From the NCBI RefSeq assembly GCF_001552635.1, contig NZ_BCRO01000069.1:1-57771 (forward strand): DNA of 57,771 bases, written 5' to 3'. The notes under the pieces are model-generated. The model was not told where the DNA came from. It saw nothing but the letters and a program-made list of their open reading frames with translations, and did not search any database. Shown one piece after another: positions 16,059-24,695 of this stretch. The position numbers were made by a program, and so were the translations under genes. This DNA comes from Actinomadura hibisca NBRC 15177 (GTDB lineage: Bacteria; Actinomycetota; Actinomycetes; Streptosporangiales; Streptosporangiaceae). How positions within the stretch are numbered: the first letter of the stretch is position 1; each line of letters starts with the position of its first letter.

Positions 16059-16835
16059 TCACAGTCCCTCGGGATCGCCCGGGGTGAACGACAGGTGCAG
16101 CACCCGGCCGCTCTCGCCCGGCGCGCCCAGGTCCTTGCCGTTGACGGTCAGCCGCACGCCGCTGCCGTTGCCGATCAGCACGCTGATCTTCTTCTTGGCG
16201 GTCCACGCCCGGGTGTCGCCGCCGCGCAACATGCCGCTGAACAGCGCCTTGCCCTTGTCACCGCGGATGTTCACCCACGTGGAGCGCTTGGCCTTGAGCC
16301 GCACCTCCACGTTCTTGCGCGGCGCGGCGGCGACCGGGTCCTTGCTCGGCGCCCGCGTCGTCGGGGCCGGGGCGGGCGCGGCGGGCGACCCGGCGGGCGA
16401 CTCGGCCGACCGTGCCGGGCTGCCCGCGACCTTCTGCGCGGTGCGCTGCTCGGCGGGGCCGCTGACCAGCTGGACGATCCCGTAGACCACGACCAGCGCC
16501 AGCGCGACCGCCATCGCCGCGCTCCAGTTCGGCGAGCGCCGCTCGCGGAACGACACCGGCCGCTCGGGCTCGAACGCGGTGACCGCCGAGACGGGCTGCG
16601 GCGCGCCGCCGTGGGTCTCGTCGTACTCGCGCACCAGCGGCTCGGGGTCGACGCCGATCGTCCGGGCGATGCTGCGGATGTGGCCGCGGGCGTAGAAGTT
16701 GCCGCCGCAGGAGGTGAAGTCGTCCTGCTCGATCGCCCGGATCACGCTCTCGCGGATGCGGGTCTGCAGGCTGACCTGCGTGACCGTGAGACCGGCCCGC
16801 TGACGCTCCGTGGTCAAGGTCTCACCGATGCTCAC
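16059..16835 (-). CDS. RodZ-like helix-turn-helix membrane protein
   Basis: A 258-residue bitopic membrane protein. Residues about 1-75 form a RodZ-type HTH (IGETLTTERQRAGLTVTQVS, then FYARGHIRSIARTIGVDPEPLV). One transmembrane helix lies at about 107-125 (NWSAAMAVALALVVVYGIV), then an Ala/Pro-rich stalk and a beta-rich extracellular DUF4115 domain (VEVRLKAKRSTWVNIRGDKG). RodZ links MreB to the cell-wall machinery in rods; many filamentous actinomycetes carry this form upstream of rimO. The start is GTG with a strong AAGGGAGG ribosome site. Confidence 0.88.
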   Translation of the reverse strand: MSIGETLTTERQRAGLTVTQVSLQTRIRESVIRAIEQDDFTSCGGNFYARGHIRSIARTIGVDPEPLVREYDETHGGAPQPVSAVTAFEPERPVSFRERRSPNWSAAMAVALALVVVYGIVQLVSGPAEQRTAQKVAGSPARSAESPAGSPAAPAPAPTTRAPSKDPVAAAPRKNVEVRLKAKRSTWVNIRGDKGKALFSGMLRGGDTRAWTAKKKISVLIGNGSGVRLTVNGKDLGAPGESGRVLHLSFTPGDPEGL

Positions 16836-17028
16836 GCCGAGCCTCCCTTAGAGCGCACCACTGTCCAAACCCACACTCCAGCGACACCAGTCTAGAAACC
16901 GCAATGCCCGGAGGGCGACAGCCAACACGTTCGAAACAGGGCAAGATTTCGCATCATTCCGGCCATGCCAGTCCCGTCGGCGCTCGGCACCGCGCACGGG
17001 GACGGAGCGTGCGAAGAGGACGCACGGG

Positions 17029-17072
17029 AAAAAGGCGCGACGAGGAAGCGCCGGGCGCGGTGCGCCCGGCGC
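17029..17072 (-). terminator. Intrinsic terminator of ftsK
   Basis: GCGCCGGGCGC and GCGCCCGGCGC (17048-17072) make a perfect 11-bp stem with a 3-base loop, starting 20 bp after the ftsK stop on the minus strand. A T-run (complement of 17030-17035) follows 12 bases later. The rest of the 256-bp gap 16836-17091 holds no gene and must include the rodZ-like promoter. Confidence 0.75.
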
Positions 17073-17091
17073 CGGGTGGCGCGGGACGGCG

Positions 17092-19713
17092 TCAGGCCGA
17101 GCCGCGCAGCTCGGCCAGCACGCCCGGCAGGTCGTCGGGCTTGACGAGCACGTCGCGGGCCTTGGAGCCCTCGCTCGGGCCGACGATGTCGCGGCTCTCC
17201 ATCAGGTCCATCAGGCGGCCCGCCTTGGCGAACCCGACGCGCAGCTTGCGCTGGAGCATCGAGGTGGACCCGAACTGGGTGGACACCACCAGCTCGATGG
17301 CTTGCACCAGCAGGTCCATGTCGTCGCCGATGTCCTCGTCGATCTCCTTCTTGGGACCGGCCGCGGCGGCGACGTCCTCCTGGTAGACCGCCTCCAGCTG
17401 CGTCTTGCAGTGCTCGACGACGCCGTGGATCTCCTTCTCGGCGACGTAGGCGTTCTGCAGGCGCATGGGCTTGCTCGCGCCCATCGGCAGGAACAGCGCG
17501 TCGCCCTGCCCGACCAGCTTCTCGGCGCCGGGCTGGTCGAGGATGACGCGGCTGTCGGCCAGCGAGGAGGTCGCGAACGCCAGCCGGGAGGGCACGTTGG
17601 CCTTGATGAGGCCGGTGACCACGTCGACGCTGGGCCGCTGGGTGGCCAGCACCAGGTGGATGCCGGCGGCGCGGGCGAGCTGGGTGATGCGGACGACCGA
17701 GTCCTCGACGTCGCGCGGGGCGACCATCATCAGGTCGGCCAGCTCGTCCACGATCACCAGCATGTAGGGGTAGGGCGTGTAGACGCGCTCGCTGCCGGGC
17801 GGCGCGGTGAGCTTGCCCGCCTTGACGGCCTTGTTGAAGTCGTCGATGTGCCGGAAGCCGGAGGCGGCGAGGTCGTCGTAGCGGCGGTCCATCTCGCCGA
17901 CCACCCACTCCAGGGCCTCGGCGGCCTTCTTGGGGTTGGTGATGATCGGCGTGATCAGGTGCGGGATGCCCTGGTACATGGTCAGCTCGACCCGCTTGGG
18001 GTCGACCAGGATCATCCGGACCTCGTCGGGGGTGGCCCGCATCAGGACCGAGGTGATCAGCCCGTTGATGCAGGTGGACTTGCCCGCGCCGGTGGCGCCC
18101 GCGATGAGGATGTGCGGCATCTTGGCGAGGTTGGCCACCACCGTGCGGCCCTCGACGTCCTTGCCCAGGCCGACGATCATCGGGTGGTGCTCGTTGGTGG
18201 CGGCGGACGAGCGCAACACGTCGCCGAGGCTGACGATGTCCTTGTCGACGTTGGGGATCTCCACGCCGATCGCCGACTTGCCGGGGATCGGGGAGATGAT
18301 CCGCACCTCGGGGCTCTTGACGGCGTAGGAGATGTTCTTGGCCAGCGCGGTGATCTTCTCGACCTTCACCGCCGGGCCCAGCTCGATCTCGTAGCGCGTG
18401 ATCGTCGGGCCGCGGGTGAAGCCGGTGACCTGCGCGTCGATGTTGAACTGCTCCAGCACGCCGGTGAGCGCGGCGACCACGGTGTCGTTGGCCTTGGTGC
18501 GCGCCTTGGTGACGCTGCCGGGCCGCAACATCGCGGGGTCAGGCAGCAGGTACGCCTCGCCGGAGGCCAGCGGGAGCTGCTCGGAGCTGCGCGGCGCGGG
18601 CGTGGGGTCGGGGACGTCGGGCGGCGGGGGCGGCCCGGCCACGACCGCCTCGGGCTCCGGCTCGGGTTCGGGGTCGGGCACCGGCGGGGGCGGGGCGTCC
18701 TCGAACGGGTCGAGGTCGAAGATCTCGTCGGCCAGGTCGCGCTGCGGCTTGGCGGCGCCCTTCTTGGGCTCCTCGTCCAGCAGCGGGGTGTCGTAGGGCT
18801 TGGAGTGCTCGCCGACCTCCAGCTCCGCCTCGTCGTCGTCCTTCTTGGACTTGCGGCGGCGCTTGGGCCGGTCGGCGTCCTCGTCCTCGGCGGTGAGCCC
18901 GCCGCGGCCCTGGAGGGTGGCCAGCGCCCACAGCTCCATGGCCCGGTCGGGCACCCGGGCGATCGGCGTCGCGGTGATCACCAGCAGGCCGAAGAAGGCC
19001 AGCAGGAGCAGCAGCGGGACGGCGACCCAGCCGCTGAGCGCGGCGTGCAGGGGCGCCCCGGCCAGCCAGCCGACCACCCCGCCGCCCGCGCGGACGCCGG
19101 GCATGTCCTCGGCCGGGGCGGGGCTGCCCGAGCCGATGTGCACGATGCCGAGCACGCCCACCGCCAGCGCGGAGATGCCGATGACGACGCGGCCGGTCTC
19201 CTCGTTGTGCTCGGGGTGGCGCAGGGTGCGCCAGGCGAGGGCGGCCAGCAGCACCGGCAGGCCCATCGCCAGCACGCCGATGCCGCCGACCACGACCTGC
19301 TCCAGCGCCTTGGTGACCACGCCCTCGGGCTTCCACCAGGTGACCGAGGCGAGCACGATCGCCGCGCCCAGCAGCGCCAGGCCGAGGCCGTCGCGCTGGT
19401 GCTCGACGTCCAGGTTGCGCGCGCCCTGGCCGTAGGCGCGGAACACCGAGCCGACCGCGACCGCGCACAGGTGGTAGAGCTTGAAGATCAGCTTGAAGAA
19501 GCCGACGACGAGCTGGGAGAAGGGGTCGGGCCGTTGCGGGGGGCGCTGCGCGGGCCGCTTGGCGGGGGCGCGCCCGCCGCCGCTCCGGCCGCCGCCCTTG
19601 GCGGCTCCGGCCTTGCCGCGGGGAGCGGGCGGCTTGGCGCCCGCGGGCTTGCGAGCCGCGTTGCCCCCGGTACGAGACGACGTCTTCGCTCCCCCGGACG
19701 CACGTGTGGCCAT
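17092..19713 (-). CDS. ftsK: DNA translocase FtsK
   Basis: An 873-residue septal DNA pump. Order of parts: a basic Ala/Pro/Lys-rich N-terminus (1-60); four membrane helices (about 95-260, including GLALLGAAIVLASVTWW and VPLLLLLAFFGLLVIT); an acidic, proline-rich linker (about 280-390); the beta/alpha motor with Walker A GATGAGKST and Walker B MLVIVDELADLMM; and a C-terminal gamma winged helix (STQFGSTSMLQRKLRVGFAKAG) that reads KOPS-like sites. The start is ATG 19713, where the basic N-terminus begins; a long in-frame extension upstream is only the antisense of rnj. A terminator follows directly. Confidence 0.95.
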   Translation of the reverse strand: MATRASGGAKTSSRTGGNAARKPAGAKPPAPRGKAGAAKGGGRSGGGRAPAKRPAQRPPQRPDPFSQLVVGFFKLIFKLYHLCAVAVGSVFRAYGQGARNLDVEHQRDGLGLALLGAAIVLASVTWWKPEGVVTKALEQVVVGGIGVLAMGLPVLLAALAWRTLRHPEHNEETGRVVIGISALAVGVLGIVHIGSGSPAPAEDMPGVRAGGGVVGWLAGAPLHAALSGWVAVPLLLLLAFFGLLVITATPIARVPDRAMELWALATLQGRGGLTAEDEDADRPKRRRKSKKDDDEAELEVGEHSKPYDTPLLDEEPKKGAAKPQRDLADEIFDLDPFEDAPPPPVPDPEPEPEPEAVVAGPPPPPDVPDPTPAPRSSEQLPLASGEAYLLPDPAMLRPGSVTKARTKANDTVVAALTGVLEQFNIDAQVTGFTRGPTITRYEIELGPAVKVEKITALAKNISYAVKSPEVRIISPIPGKSAIGVEIPNVDKDIVSLGDVLRSSAATNEHHPMIVGLGKDVEGRTVVANLAKMPHILIAGATGAGKSTCINGLITSVLMRATPDEVRMILVDPKRVELTMYQGIPHLITPIITNPKKAAEALEWVVGEMDRRYDDLAASGFRHIDDFNKAVKAGKLTAPPGSERVYTPYPYMLVIVDELADLMMVAPRDVEDSVVRITQLARAAGIHLVLATQRPSVDVVTGLIKANVPSRLAFATSSLADSRVILDQPGAEKLVGQGDALFLPMGASKPMRLQNAYVAEKEIHGVVEHCKTQLEAVYQEDVAAAAGPKKEIDEDIGDDMDLLVQAIELVVSTQFGSTSMLQRKLRVGFAKAGRLMDLMESRDIVGPSEGSKARDVLVKPDDLPGVLAELRGSA

Positions 19714-19789
19714 GGTGATGAGGGTAACCAAGGACCCCGAGGGTTCCCAGCACCGCGCCCCTGGCGTGTCAGGCGGCCGGACGGAGCGC

Positions 19790-19830
19790 GGCGGCCCCGG
19801 GACCGGAGGGTGTCCGGTGCCGGGGCCGCC
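19790..19830 (-). terminator. Terminator of the dapA-rnj operon
   Basis: Arms GGCGGCCCCGG (19790-19800) and CCGGGGCCGCC (19820-19830) enclose an inner stem ACCGGA/TCCGGT with a 5-base loop. This gives a 17-bp hairpin with one G-G mismatch. It begins 20 bp after the rnj stop and lies 77 bp before the ftsK start, separating the two units. Confidence 0.75.
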
Positions 19831-19850
19831 GCGCGTGCCGCCGGGGTCGC

Positions 19851-21539
19851 TCAGACCTCGACGACCACCGGGATGATCATCGGGCGGCGGCGGTAGTTGT
19901 CGCTCACCCACTTGCCGACGGTGCGGCGGATCAGCTGGTTGAGCTGGTGCAGGTCGTTGACGCCGTCGCCGGCCGCGTCGTTCAGCACCGACTCGATCCG
20001 GTCGAGGATCTCGTTGAAGTCCTCGTTGGCGATGCCCGCGCCGCGCGCGTGCACGTCCGGCCCGGAGACGATCTTGCCGGAGGAGGAGTCCACCCCCACG
20101 ACGATGGAGACGAAGCCCTCCTCGCCCAGGATGCGGCGGTCCTTCAGCGAGGTCTCGGTGACCTCGCCGACCGACAGGCCGTCCACGTAGACGTACCCGG
20201 CCGGGACCGCGCCGACGATCTTCGCCTGGCCGTCGACCAGGTCCACCACCACGCCGTCCTCGGCGATGACGATGTTCTCGTCGGGCACGCCGGTCAGCGC
20301 GGCGAGCTTGGCGTGCGCCCGCAGGTGCCGCCACTCGCCGTGGATCGGCATGAAGTTGCCGGGCTTGGTCAGGTTCAGCACGTACAGCAGCTCGCCGGCC
20401 GAGGCGTGGCCGGACACGTGCACCAGGGCGTTGCCCTTGTGCACGATGCGCGCGCCCCACCGGGTCAGGCCGTTGATCACGCGGTTGACCGCGTTCTCGT
20501 TGCCGGGGATCAGCGAGGACGCCAGCATCACGGTGTCGCGGTCGGTGATGCGGATCTGCTGGTGGTCGCGGTTGGCCATCCGCGACAGCGCCGACATCGG
20601 CTCGCCCTGGGAGCCGGTGCACACCAGGACGAGCTTGTCCGGCGGCACGTTCTCCAGGTCCTTGACGTCCACCATGATGCCCTCGGGCACGTCCAGGTAG
20701 CCGAGCTCGCGCGCGACGCCCATGTTGCGGACCATCGAGCGGCCGACGAAGGCGACCTTGCGGCCGTTGGCGACCGCGGCGTCCAGCACCTGCTGCACGC
20801 GGTGGATGTGCGAGGCGAAGCAGGCGACGATGAGGCGTTCCTGGGCGGTGCGGAACACCTCGTCGATGACCGGGCCGATGTTGCGCTCGCTGGTGACGAA
20901 CCCGGGCACCTCGGCGTTGGTGGAGTCCGACATCAGCAGGTCGATGCCCTCGGCGCCGAGCCGGGCGAAGCCGCCGAGGTCGGTCAGCCGGCCGTCCAGC
21001 GGCAGCTGGTCCATCTTGAAGTCGCCGGTGGCCAGCACCAGCCCGGCGGGCGTGCGGATGGCGACCGCGAGCGCGTCGGGGATGGAGTGGTTGACCGACA
21101 GGAACTCGCAGTCGAACGGGCCGAACGAGCGGTGCTCGCCCTCGGCCACCACCTGGGTGTTGGGCCGGATGCGGTGCTCGACGAGCTTGGCCTCCAGCAG
21201 CGCCAGGGTGAGCCTGGACCCGATCAGCGGGATGTCCCGCCGCTCGCGCAGCAGGTAGGGCACCGCGCCGATGTGGTCCTCGTGGCCGTGCGTCAGGATG
21301 ATCGCCTCGATGTCGTCGAGGCGGTCACGGATGTAGTCGAAATCGGGCAGGATCAGGTCGATGCCCGGCTGTTCGGTCTCGGGGAACAGCACCCCGCAGT
21401 CCACGATGAGCAGCCGGCCGCCGTACTCGAAGACGGTCATGTTGCGCCCGATCTCCCCCAAGCCGCCGAGCGCGACGATGCGCAGGCCGTTGTCGGGAAG
21501 GGCGGGCGGGCTGGACAGCTCGGGGTGAGGGTGGCTCAC
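19851..21539 (-). CDS. rnj: Ribonuclease J
   Basis: A 562-residue metallo-beta-lactamase/beta-CASP ribonuclease with 5'-3' exonuclease and endonuclease activity in mRNA decay and rRNA maturation. The zinc-binding HGHEDH motif lies in AIILTHGHEDHIGAVPYLL (about 80-98). Further landmarks are the beta-CASP region (LMSDSTNAEVPG, ASHIHRVQQVLDAA) and late VHVSGHASAGEL. Start is GTG 21539, overlapping the dapA stop by 4 bp (GTGA). Pairing with dapA is conserved across actinobacteria. Confidence 0.96.
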   Translation of the reverse strand: MSHPHPELSSPPALPDNGLRIVALGGLGEIGRNMTVFEYGGRLLIVDCGVLFPETEQPGIDLILPDFDYIRDRLDDIEAIILTHGHEDHIGAVPYLLRERRDIPLIGSRLTLALLEAKLVEHRIRPNTQVVAEGEHRSFGPFDCEFLSVNHSIPDALAVAIRTPAGLVLATGDFKMDQLPLDGRLTDLGGFARLGAEGIDLLMSDSTNAEVPGFVTSERNIGPVIDEVFRTAQERLIVACFASHIHRVQQVLDAAVANGRKVAFVGRSMVRNMGVARELGYLDVPEGIMVDVKDLENVPPDKLVLVCTGSQGEPMSALSRMANRDHQQIRITDRDTVMLASSLIPGNENAVNRVINGLTRWGARIVHKGNALVHVSGHASAGELLYVLNLTKPGNFMPIHGEWRHLRAHAKLAALTGVPDENIVIAEDGVVVDLVDGQAKIVGAVPAGYVYVDGLSVGEVTETSLKDRRILGEEGFVSIVVGVDSSSGKIVSGPDVHARGAGIANEDFNEILDRIESVLNDAAGDGVNDLHQLNQLIRRTVGKWVSDNYRRRPMIIPVVVEV

Positions 21540-22474
21540 CTGTCGACCTCCGGAATGGTGACCTCCGGCACTTTGACTCCCCCTATCGTGAGGTCCTCGC
21601 GCAGGCGCGCCGCGAACTCCGGCGGGGCCTCCACCAGCGGCAGGCGCACGGCGCCCCCGCCCGGCAGGCCCAGCAGGTTCAGCGCTGCCTTGACGGCGAT
21701 GGCGCCCTGCGTACGGGTCATGATGGCGGTGACCACGGGCAGCAGCCGGCGATGGATCTCCAGCGCCCGTCCCTGGTCACCGGCACGGTATGCGTCGATC
21801 ATCTCATGCAGTTCGGCCCCCACCACATGGCCGACCACGCTGACGAACCCCGCGGCCCCGACCGACAGCCAGGGCAGGTTGAGGTTGTCGTCGCCGGAGT
21901 ACCAGACCAGGTCGGTGGCGGCCATCACCCGCGAGGCGCCGAACAGGTCGCCCTTGGCGTCCTTGACCGCGATGATCCGCGGGTGTTCGGCCAGCCTGAG
22001 CAGGGTGTCGGTCTCGATCGGCACCCCCGAGCGGCCGGGGATGTCGTAGAGCATGCTGGGCAGCCCGGTCGCGTCCGCCACCGCGGTGAAGTGGCGCAGC
22101 AGCCCCTCCTGCGGGGGCTTGTTGTAGTACGGGGTGACCACCAGCAGGCCGTGCGCGCCCGCGGCCTCGGCCTGGCGCGCCAGTTTCAGGGTGTGCTCGG
22201 TGTGGTTGGTCCCGGCACCGGCGACGATGACGGCGCGGTCGCCGACCGCCTCGATCACCGCGCGCAGCAGGCGCTCCTTCTCGGCGTCGCCGGTGGTCGG
22301 CGACTCGCCGGTCGTCCCGTTGACGACCAGGCCGTCATGACGCTGCTCGTCGACCAGGTGGGTCGCCAGGCGGGCGGCGCCGTCGTAGTCGACGCCGCCG
22401 TCCGGCAGGAACGGGGTGACCATCGCGGTCAGCATCCGCCCGAACGGAGCGTCCGTCGTTGTGCTGGGTGCCAT
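21536..22474 (-). CDS. dapA: 4-hydroxy-tetrahydrodipicolinate synthase
   Basis: A 312-residue class I aldolase that condenses pyruvate with aspartate semialdehyde in the lysine/diaminopimelate pathway. The Schiff-base lysine lies in IIAVKDAKGDL, the catalytic tyrosine in TPYYNKPPQEGL, and the GTTGE substrate motif in VNGTTGESPTT. ATG 22474 is used because the conserved core begins soon after it; the in-frame ATG 51 bp upstream lacks support. No ribosome site precedes the ATG; instead a TACCGT box ends 7 bases upstream, so it may be leaderless. thyX, often upstream of dapA in actinobacteria, is not here. Confidence 0.95.
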   Translation of the reverse strand: MAPSTTTDAPFGRMLTAMVTPFLPDGGVDYDGAARLATHLVDEQRHDGLVVNGTTGESPTTGDAEKERLLRAVIEAVGDRAVIVAGAGTNHTEHTLKLARQAEAAGAHGLLVVTPYYNKPPQEGLLRHFTAVADATGLPSMLYDIPGRSGVPIETDTLLRLAEHPRIIAVKDAKGDLFGASRVMAATDLVWYSGDDNLNLPWLSVGAAGFVSVVGHVVGAELHEMIDAYRAGDQGRALEIHRRLLPVVTAIMTRTQGAIAVKAALNLLGLPGGGAVRLPLVEAPPEFAARLREDLTIGGVKVPEVTIPEVDR

Positions 22475-22479
22475 GCACC

Positions 22480-22493
22480 GAACGGTACCGTTC
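22480..22493 (-). promoter_or_regulatory. 14-bp palindrome over the dapA -10 region
   Basis: GAACGGTACCGTTC is a perfect palindrome located 5 to 19 bases before the dapA start codon. On the coding strand it contains TACCGT (complement of 22482-22487), a TANNNT-type -10 box followed by exactly 7 bases and ATG. A protein bound here would directly control dapA transcription. Confidence 0.5.
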
Positions 22494-22601
22494 CGGCCGG
22501 GCCTGTTGGACCCGCAGGTCCCCACCAGTGTGTCATCCCCGGCGGGCCGGGGTGGGGACGGGGGTCCGGCGACGGGCCGGCGGCGGTCACGCGCCGGGCG
22601 T

Positions 22602-22685
22602 GGAACCGGGCACCGAAGCGGTCACGGAGCCGGGCGCGGAGCCGGCCATGGAACCGGCCACGGAGCCGGGCGTGGAAGAGGCCGC
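22602..22685. repeat. 12-bp tandem repeat, 7 imperfect copies
   Basis: Copies of GGAGCCGGGC(G/A)C run without gaps from 22602 to 22685. Translated on the plus strand they read as repeated Glu-Pro-x-x, but no ribosome site or gene context supports translation. The 386-bp gap 22475-22860 otherwise holds only the dapA promoter region and GC-rich spacer. Confidence 0.65.
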
Positions 22686-22860
22686 CGCCCACGCTCGGGG
22701 GTACGCGGACGGCGGCCTCACACCCACATCGTGGCACGCAAAAGCCGCGTTACGGGGTCACTCCGGCCACGTGCCGGACTCGGTTGCATAACGCGCCGGT
22801 CCGGGCTTTCGGCGCGATCCCGGGGCGGCGCACCGGGCGCGGTCGGGCGGGCACGGCGGG

Positions 22861-23070
22861 TCAGCCGAGCCCGGGTTCCGGGGCGAGATCCGGGTCGAGT
22901 GCGCGCAGCCGCACGCGCAGCTCGTCCACGTCGAGGGTGCGCACCAGTTCGTTGCCGCGCACCGCCCACCAATGGCCCGAGCCGCCCCGGCCGATCCGCC
23001 AGTCGGCGAATTCCGCGGTCAGCCGGCTGACGTGGTCGGTCTCATGCCACGCGGTCTGCTGAATGCTCAT
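22861..23070 (-). CDS. Small hypothetical protein, 69 aa
   Basis: A small acidic protein: a helix with HETDHVSRLTAEFADW, a short beta stretch IGRGGSGHWWAVRG and a C-terminal DELRVRLRALDPDL. It has no membrane segment. Codon use matches neighbours, and GAACGAGG precedes the ATG. I regard it as a real gene, similar in look to short conserved proteins of Streptomyces and relatives, but I cannot assign a function. It lies between the dapA promoter region and a GH18-like gene, all on the minus strand. Confidence 0.6.
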   Translation of the reverse strand: MSIQQTAWHETDHVSRLTAEFADWRIGRGGSGHWWAVRGNELVRTLDVDELRVRLRALDPDLAPEPGLG

Positions 23071-23205
23071 CGGCCTCGTTCACCACTTTCCCTTACCATC
23101 CGCCAGGGAGGTGCTACGCACCGATGAGTACCCTGTGGACCGCGACCTATCCGGGGTTTCTGACCTGGAAGAACGCGCAAATGGGAACGTGACAAGCAGG
23201 GTGCC

Positions 23206-24267
23206 CTAAGCGCCAAAATTATCTGTCCCGGACGGCAGCCAAGTTGCTCGGTAACGGGCCCATTCCGCCGGATCGGTGGTCCATTCCGCGTAGATCCCGA
23301 CGCCGTAGGGGCGGCGCGGGGCGCGGTCGAGGGCGTCCAGGCCGCGCCGGACGCCGCGCAGCGCGACGTCCAGATCCTCGGCCCAGGGCATCAGCGGCCG
23401 GTAGGTCGGCACGCCCATGATCACGGTGGTGCGGTCGCCGATGAGCCGCAACGTGCGCTCGGTGTGCCAGGCGAAGTGCCGCCCGGCCATGGACCGGGTG
23501 GGCAGCGACACGTCGTAAGTCATGATCGCGACCTGGTCGGCGCGGTCGGCCAGCGCCCGCAGGTAGTCGGCGGTGGGGCGGGGTGGATAGTGCACGGGCT
23601 CGGCGCCCCAGCCGCGCGGGACCAGCGCCTTCAGGACGGGCTGGACGGCGTCGACGAGGGTGAGCTGCTCGATCGCCACCGACAGCAGGGCCCCGCGCGG
23701 GCGGGTCAGCTCGCGGGTGCGGTCCAGCAGTTCCAGGAAGGCGCGGTCGTCGGGGTAGATCGGCTCGAAGTCGTAGTGGATGCCGCCGAACCCGAGGTCG
23801 AGGAAGGTCTTGCCGGTGGCCAGCACCCGCCCGCGCACCGCCGGGTCGTCCAGGTCGGTGATGCCCCGGCCGTCCACCTTGCGGATCTGGCCCAGGTACG
23901 CCTGGGAGCGCACGCCCGGCGCGTACCGGCGCATGGCCTCCACGAGCCTGCCCGCGTTGCGGTACTTGGCGGCGGGCACGGTGCCGTCGGCCTCGAACGG
24001 CCCGGCGTGGAAGTACACGTCGGTGATGCGGTTCTCGCGCAGCAGCGCGCCGAGGCGGCGGTACTCCTCCTCGGTGTGCGGCTCCCCCACCCACTGGTGG
24101 CGCGCCCACAGGGCGTTGGTCGTGGTGCCGCGCGCGGTGGGCTCGGTCTGCCACCACGCCCAGATCCCGGCCGTCGCGACCGCCGCCGCCACCAGCGCCA
24201 GGGCCGTCAGCCGGGCCGCCCACCGCAACGTCCGGCGGGCGGCGCGGCGCGCTCCGTGTCGTGTCAT
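23206..24267 (-). CDS. Secreted or membrane-anchored GH18-like TIM-barrel protein
   Basis: A 353-residue protein with a basic N-terminus and one hydrophobic helix (about 15-37, ending IWAWW), so it is exported or anchored. The rest resembles a glycoside hydrolase family 18-type barrel. FGGIHYDFEPIYPDD (about 182-196) matches the D-x-E catalytic strand of that group (usually DxxDxDxE), and VAIMTYDV is the conserved strand-6 motif with its Tyr-Asp. Chitinase activity is not certain; inactive or deacetylase-like members exist. It is divergent from a tiny membrane protein gene at 24452. Confidence 0.65.
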   Translation of the reverse strand: MTRHGARRAARRTLRWAARLTALALVAAAVATAGIWAWWQTEPTARGTTTNALWARHQWVGEPHTEEEYRRLGALLRENRITDVYFHAGPFEADGTVPAAKYRNAGRLVEAMRRYAPGVRSQAYLGQIRKVDGRGITDLDDPAVRGRVLATGKTFLDLGFGGIHYDFEPIYPDDRAFLELLDRTRELTRPRGALLSVAIEQLTLVDAVQPVLKALVPRGWGAEPVHYPPRPTADYLRALADRADQVAIMTYDVSLPTRSMAGRHFAWHTERTLRLIGDRTTVIMGVPTYRPLMPWAEDLDVALRGVRRGLDALDRAPRRPYGVGIYAEWTTDPAEWARYRATWLPSGTDNFGA

Positions 24268-24451
24268 CCGGCAATGATCACTGACGAACGGGGCGGCGCG
24301 CCCTGTTGATCAAGTTTTGCCCCACCGTCCGCGCGTCGCACCTGGCGTTCCGCACCCCGGGTGCACCATGGCCGCAGGTGGCTCAGCGGGCGGAACTCGT
24401 GCACGTGCCGGGTGGGCCCACCCCTGCGCCAGCGGGGAACGGAGGTCTGCC

Positions 24452-24682
24452 ATGCCAGGACGCTCCCACCGGAACCGGACCCGCCGGGACCAGGCGCGAC
24501 GGCGACGGCCCCGGCCGGACGCCGACGCCGGGCCGGGCCCGCTGCTCAGCACCCGGGCCCTGGTGATCCTGCTGACGGGCGGCATCGCGGCCACCGTCGC
24601 CGCGATCGTGCCGGACGCCGCCGTGCCGATCGGCGTCGCGGTCGGCGTGGTGACGCTGCTGGCGCAGATCGTGCGCGACTGA
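24452..24682 (+). CDS. Small membrane protein, 76 aa
   Basis: A 76-residue protein with a very basic N-terminus (about 1-25, mostly Arg) and two hydrophobic segments (ALVILLTGGIAATVAAIVP, then AVPIGVAVGVVTLLAQIV), probably a helical hairpin in the membrane. GGAGGTCTGCC lies before ATG 24452. The function is unknown. It faces the cytochrome b gene with a 13-bp gap between stops. Confidence 0.6.
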   Translation: MPGRSHRNRTRRDQARRRRPRPDADAGPGPLLSTRALVILLTGGIAATVAAIVPDAAVPIGVAVGVVTLLAQIVRD

Positions 24683-24695
24683 GAACCGCCCCCGT

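Noticed and set aside
17302..19896. Long open frame of 864 codons on the plus strand
   Set aside because: It is antisense to ftsK. Its translation is rich in Gly, Asp, Val, His and Arg without domains, as expected from the mirror frame of a high-GC gene.
19947..22049. Open frame of 700 codons on the plus strand
   Set aside because: It is antisense to rnj and dapA, both unambiguous genes, and shows no motif.
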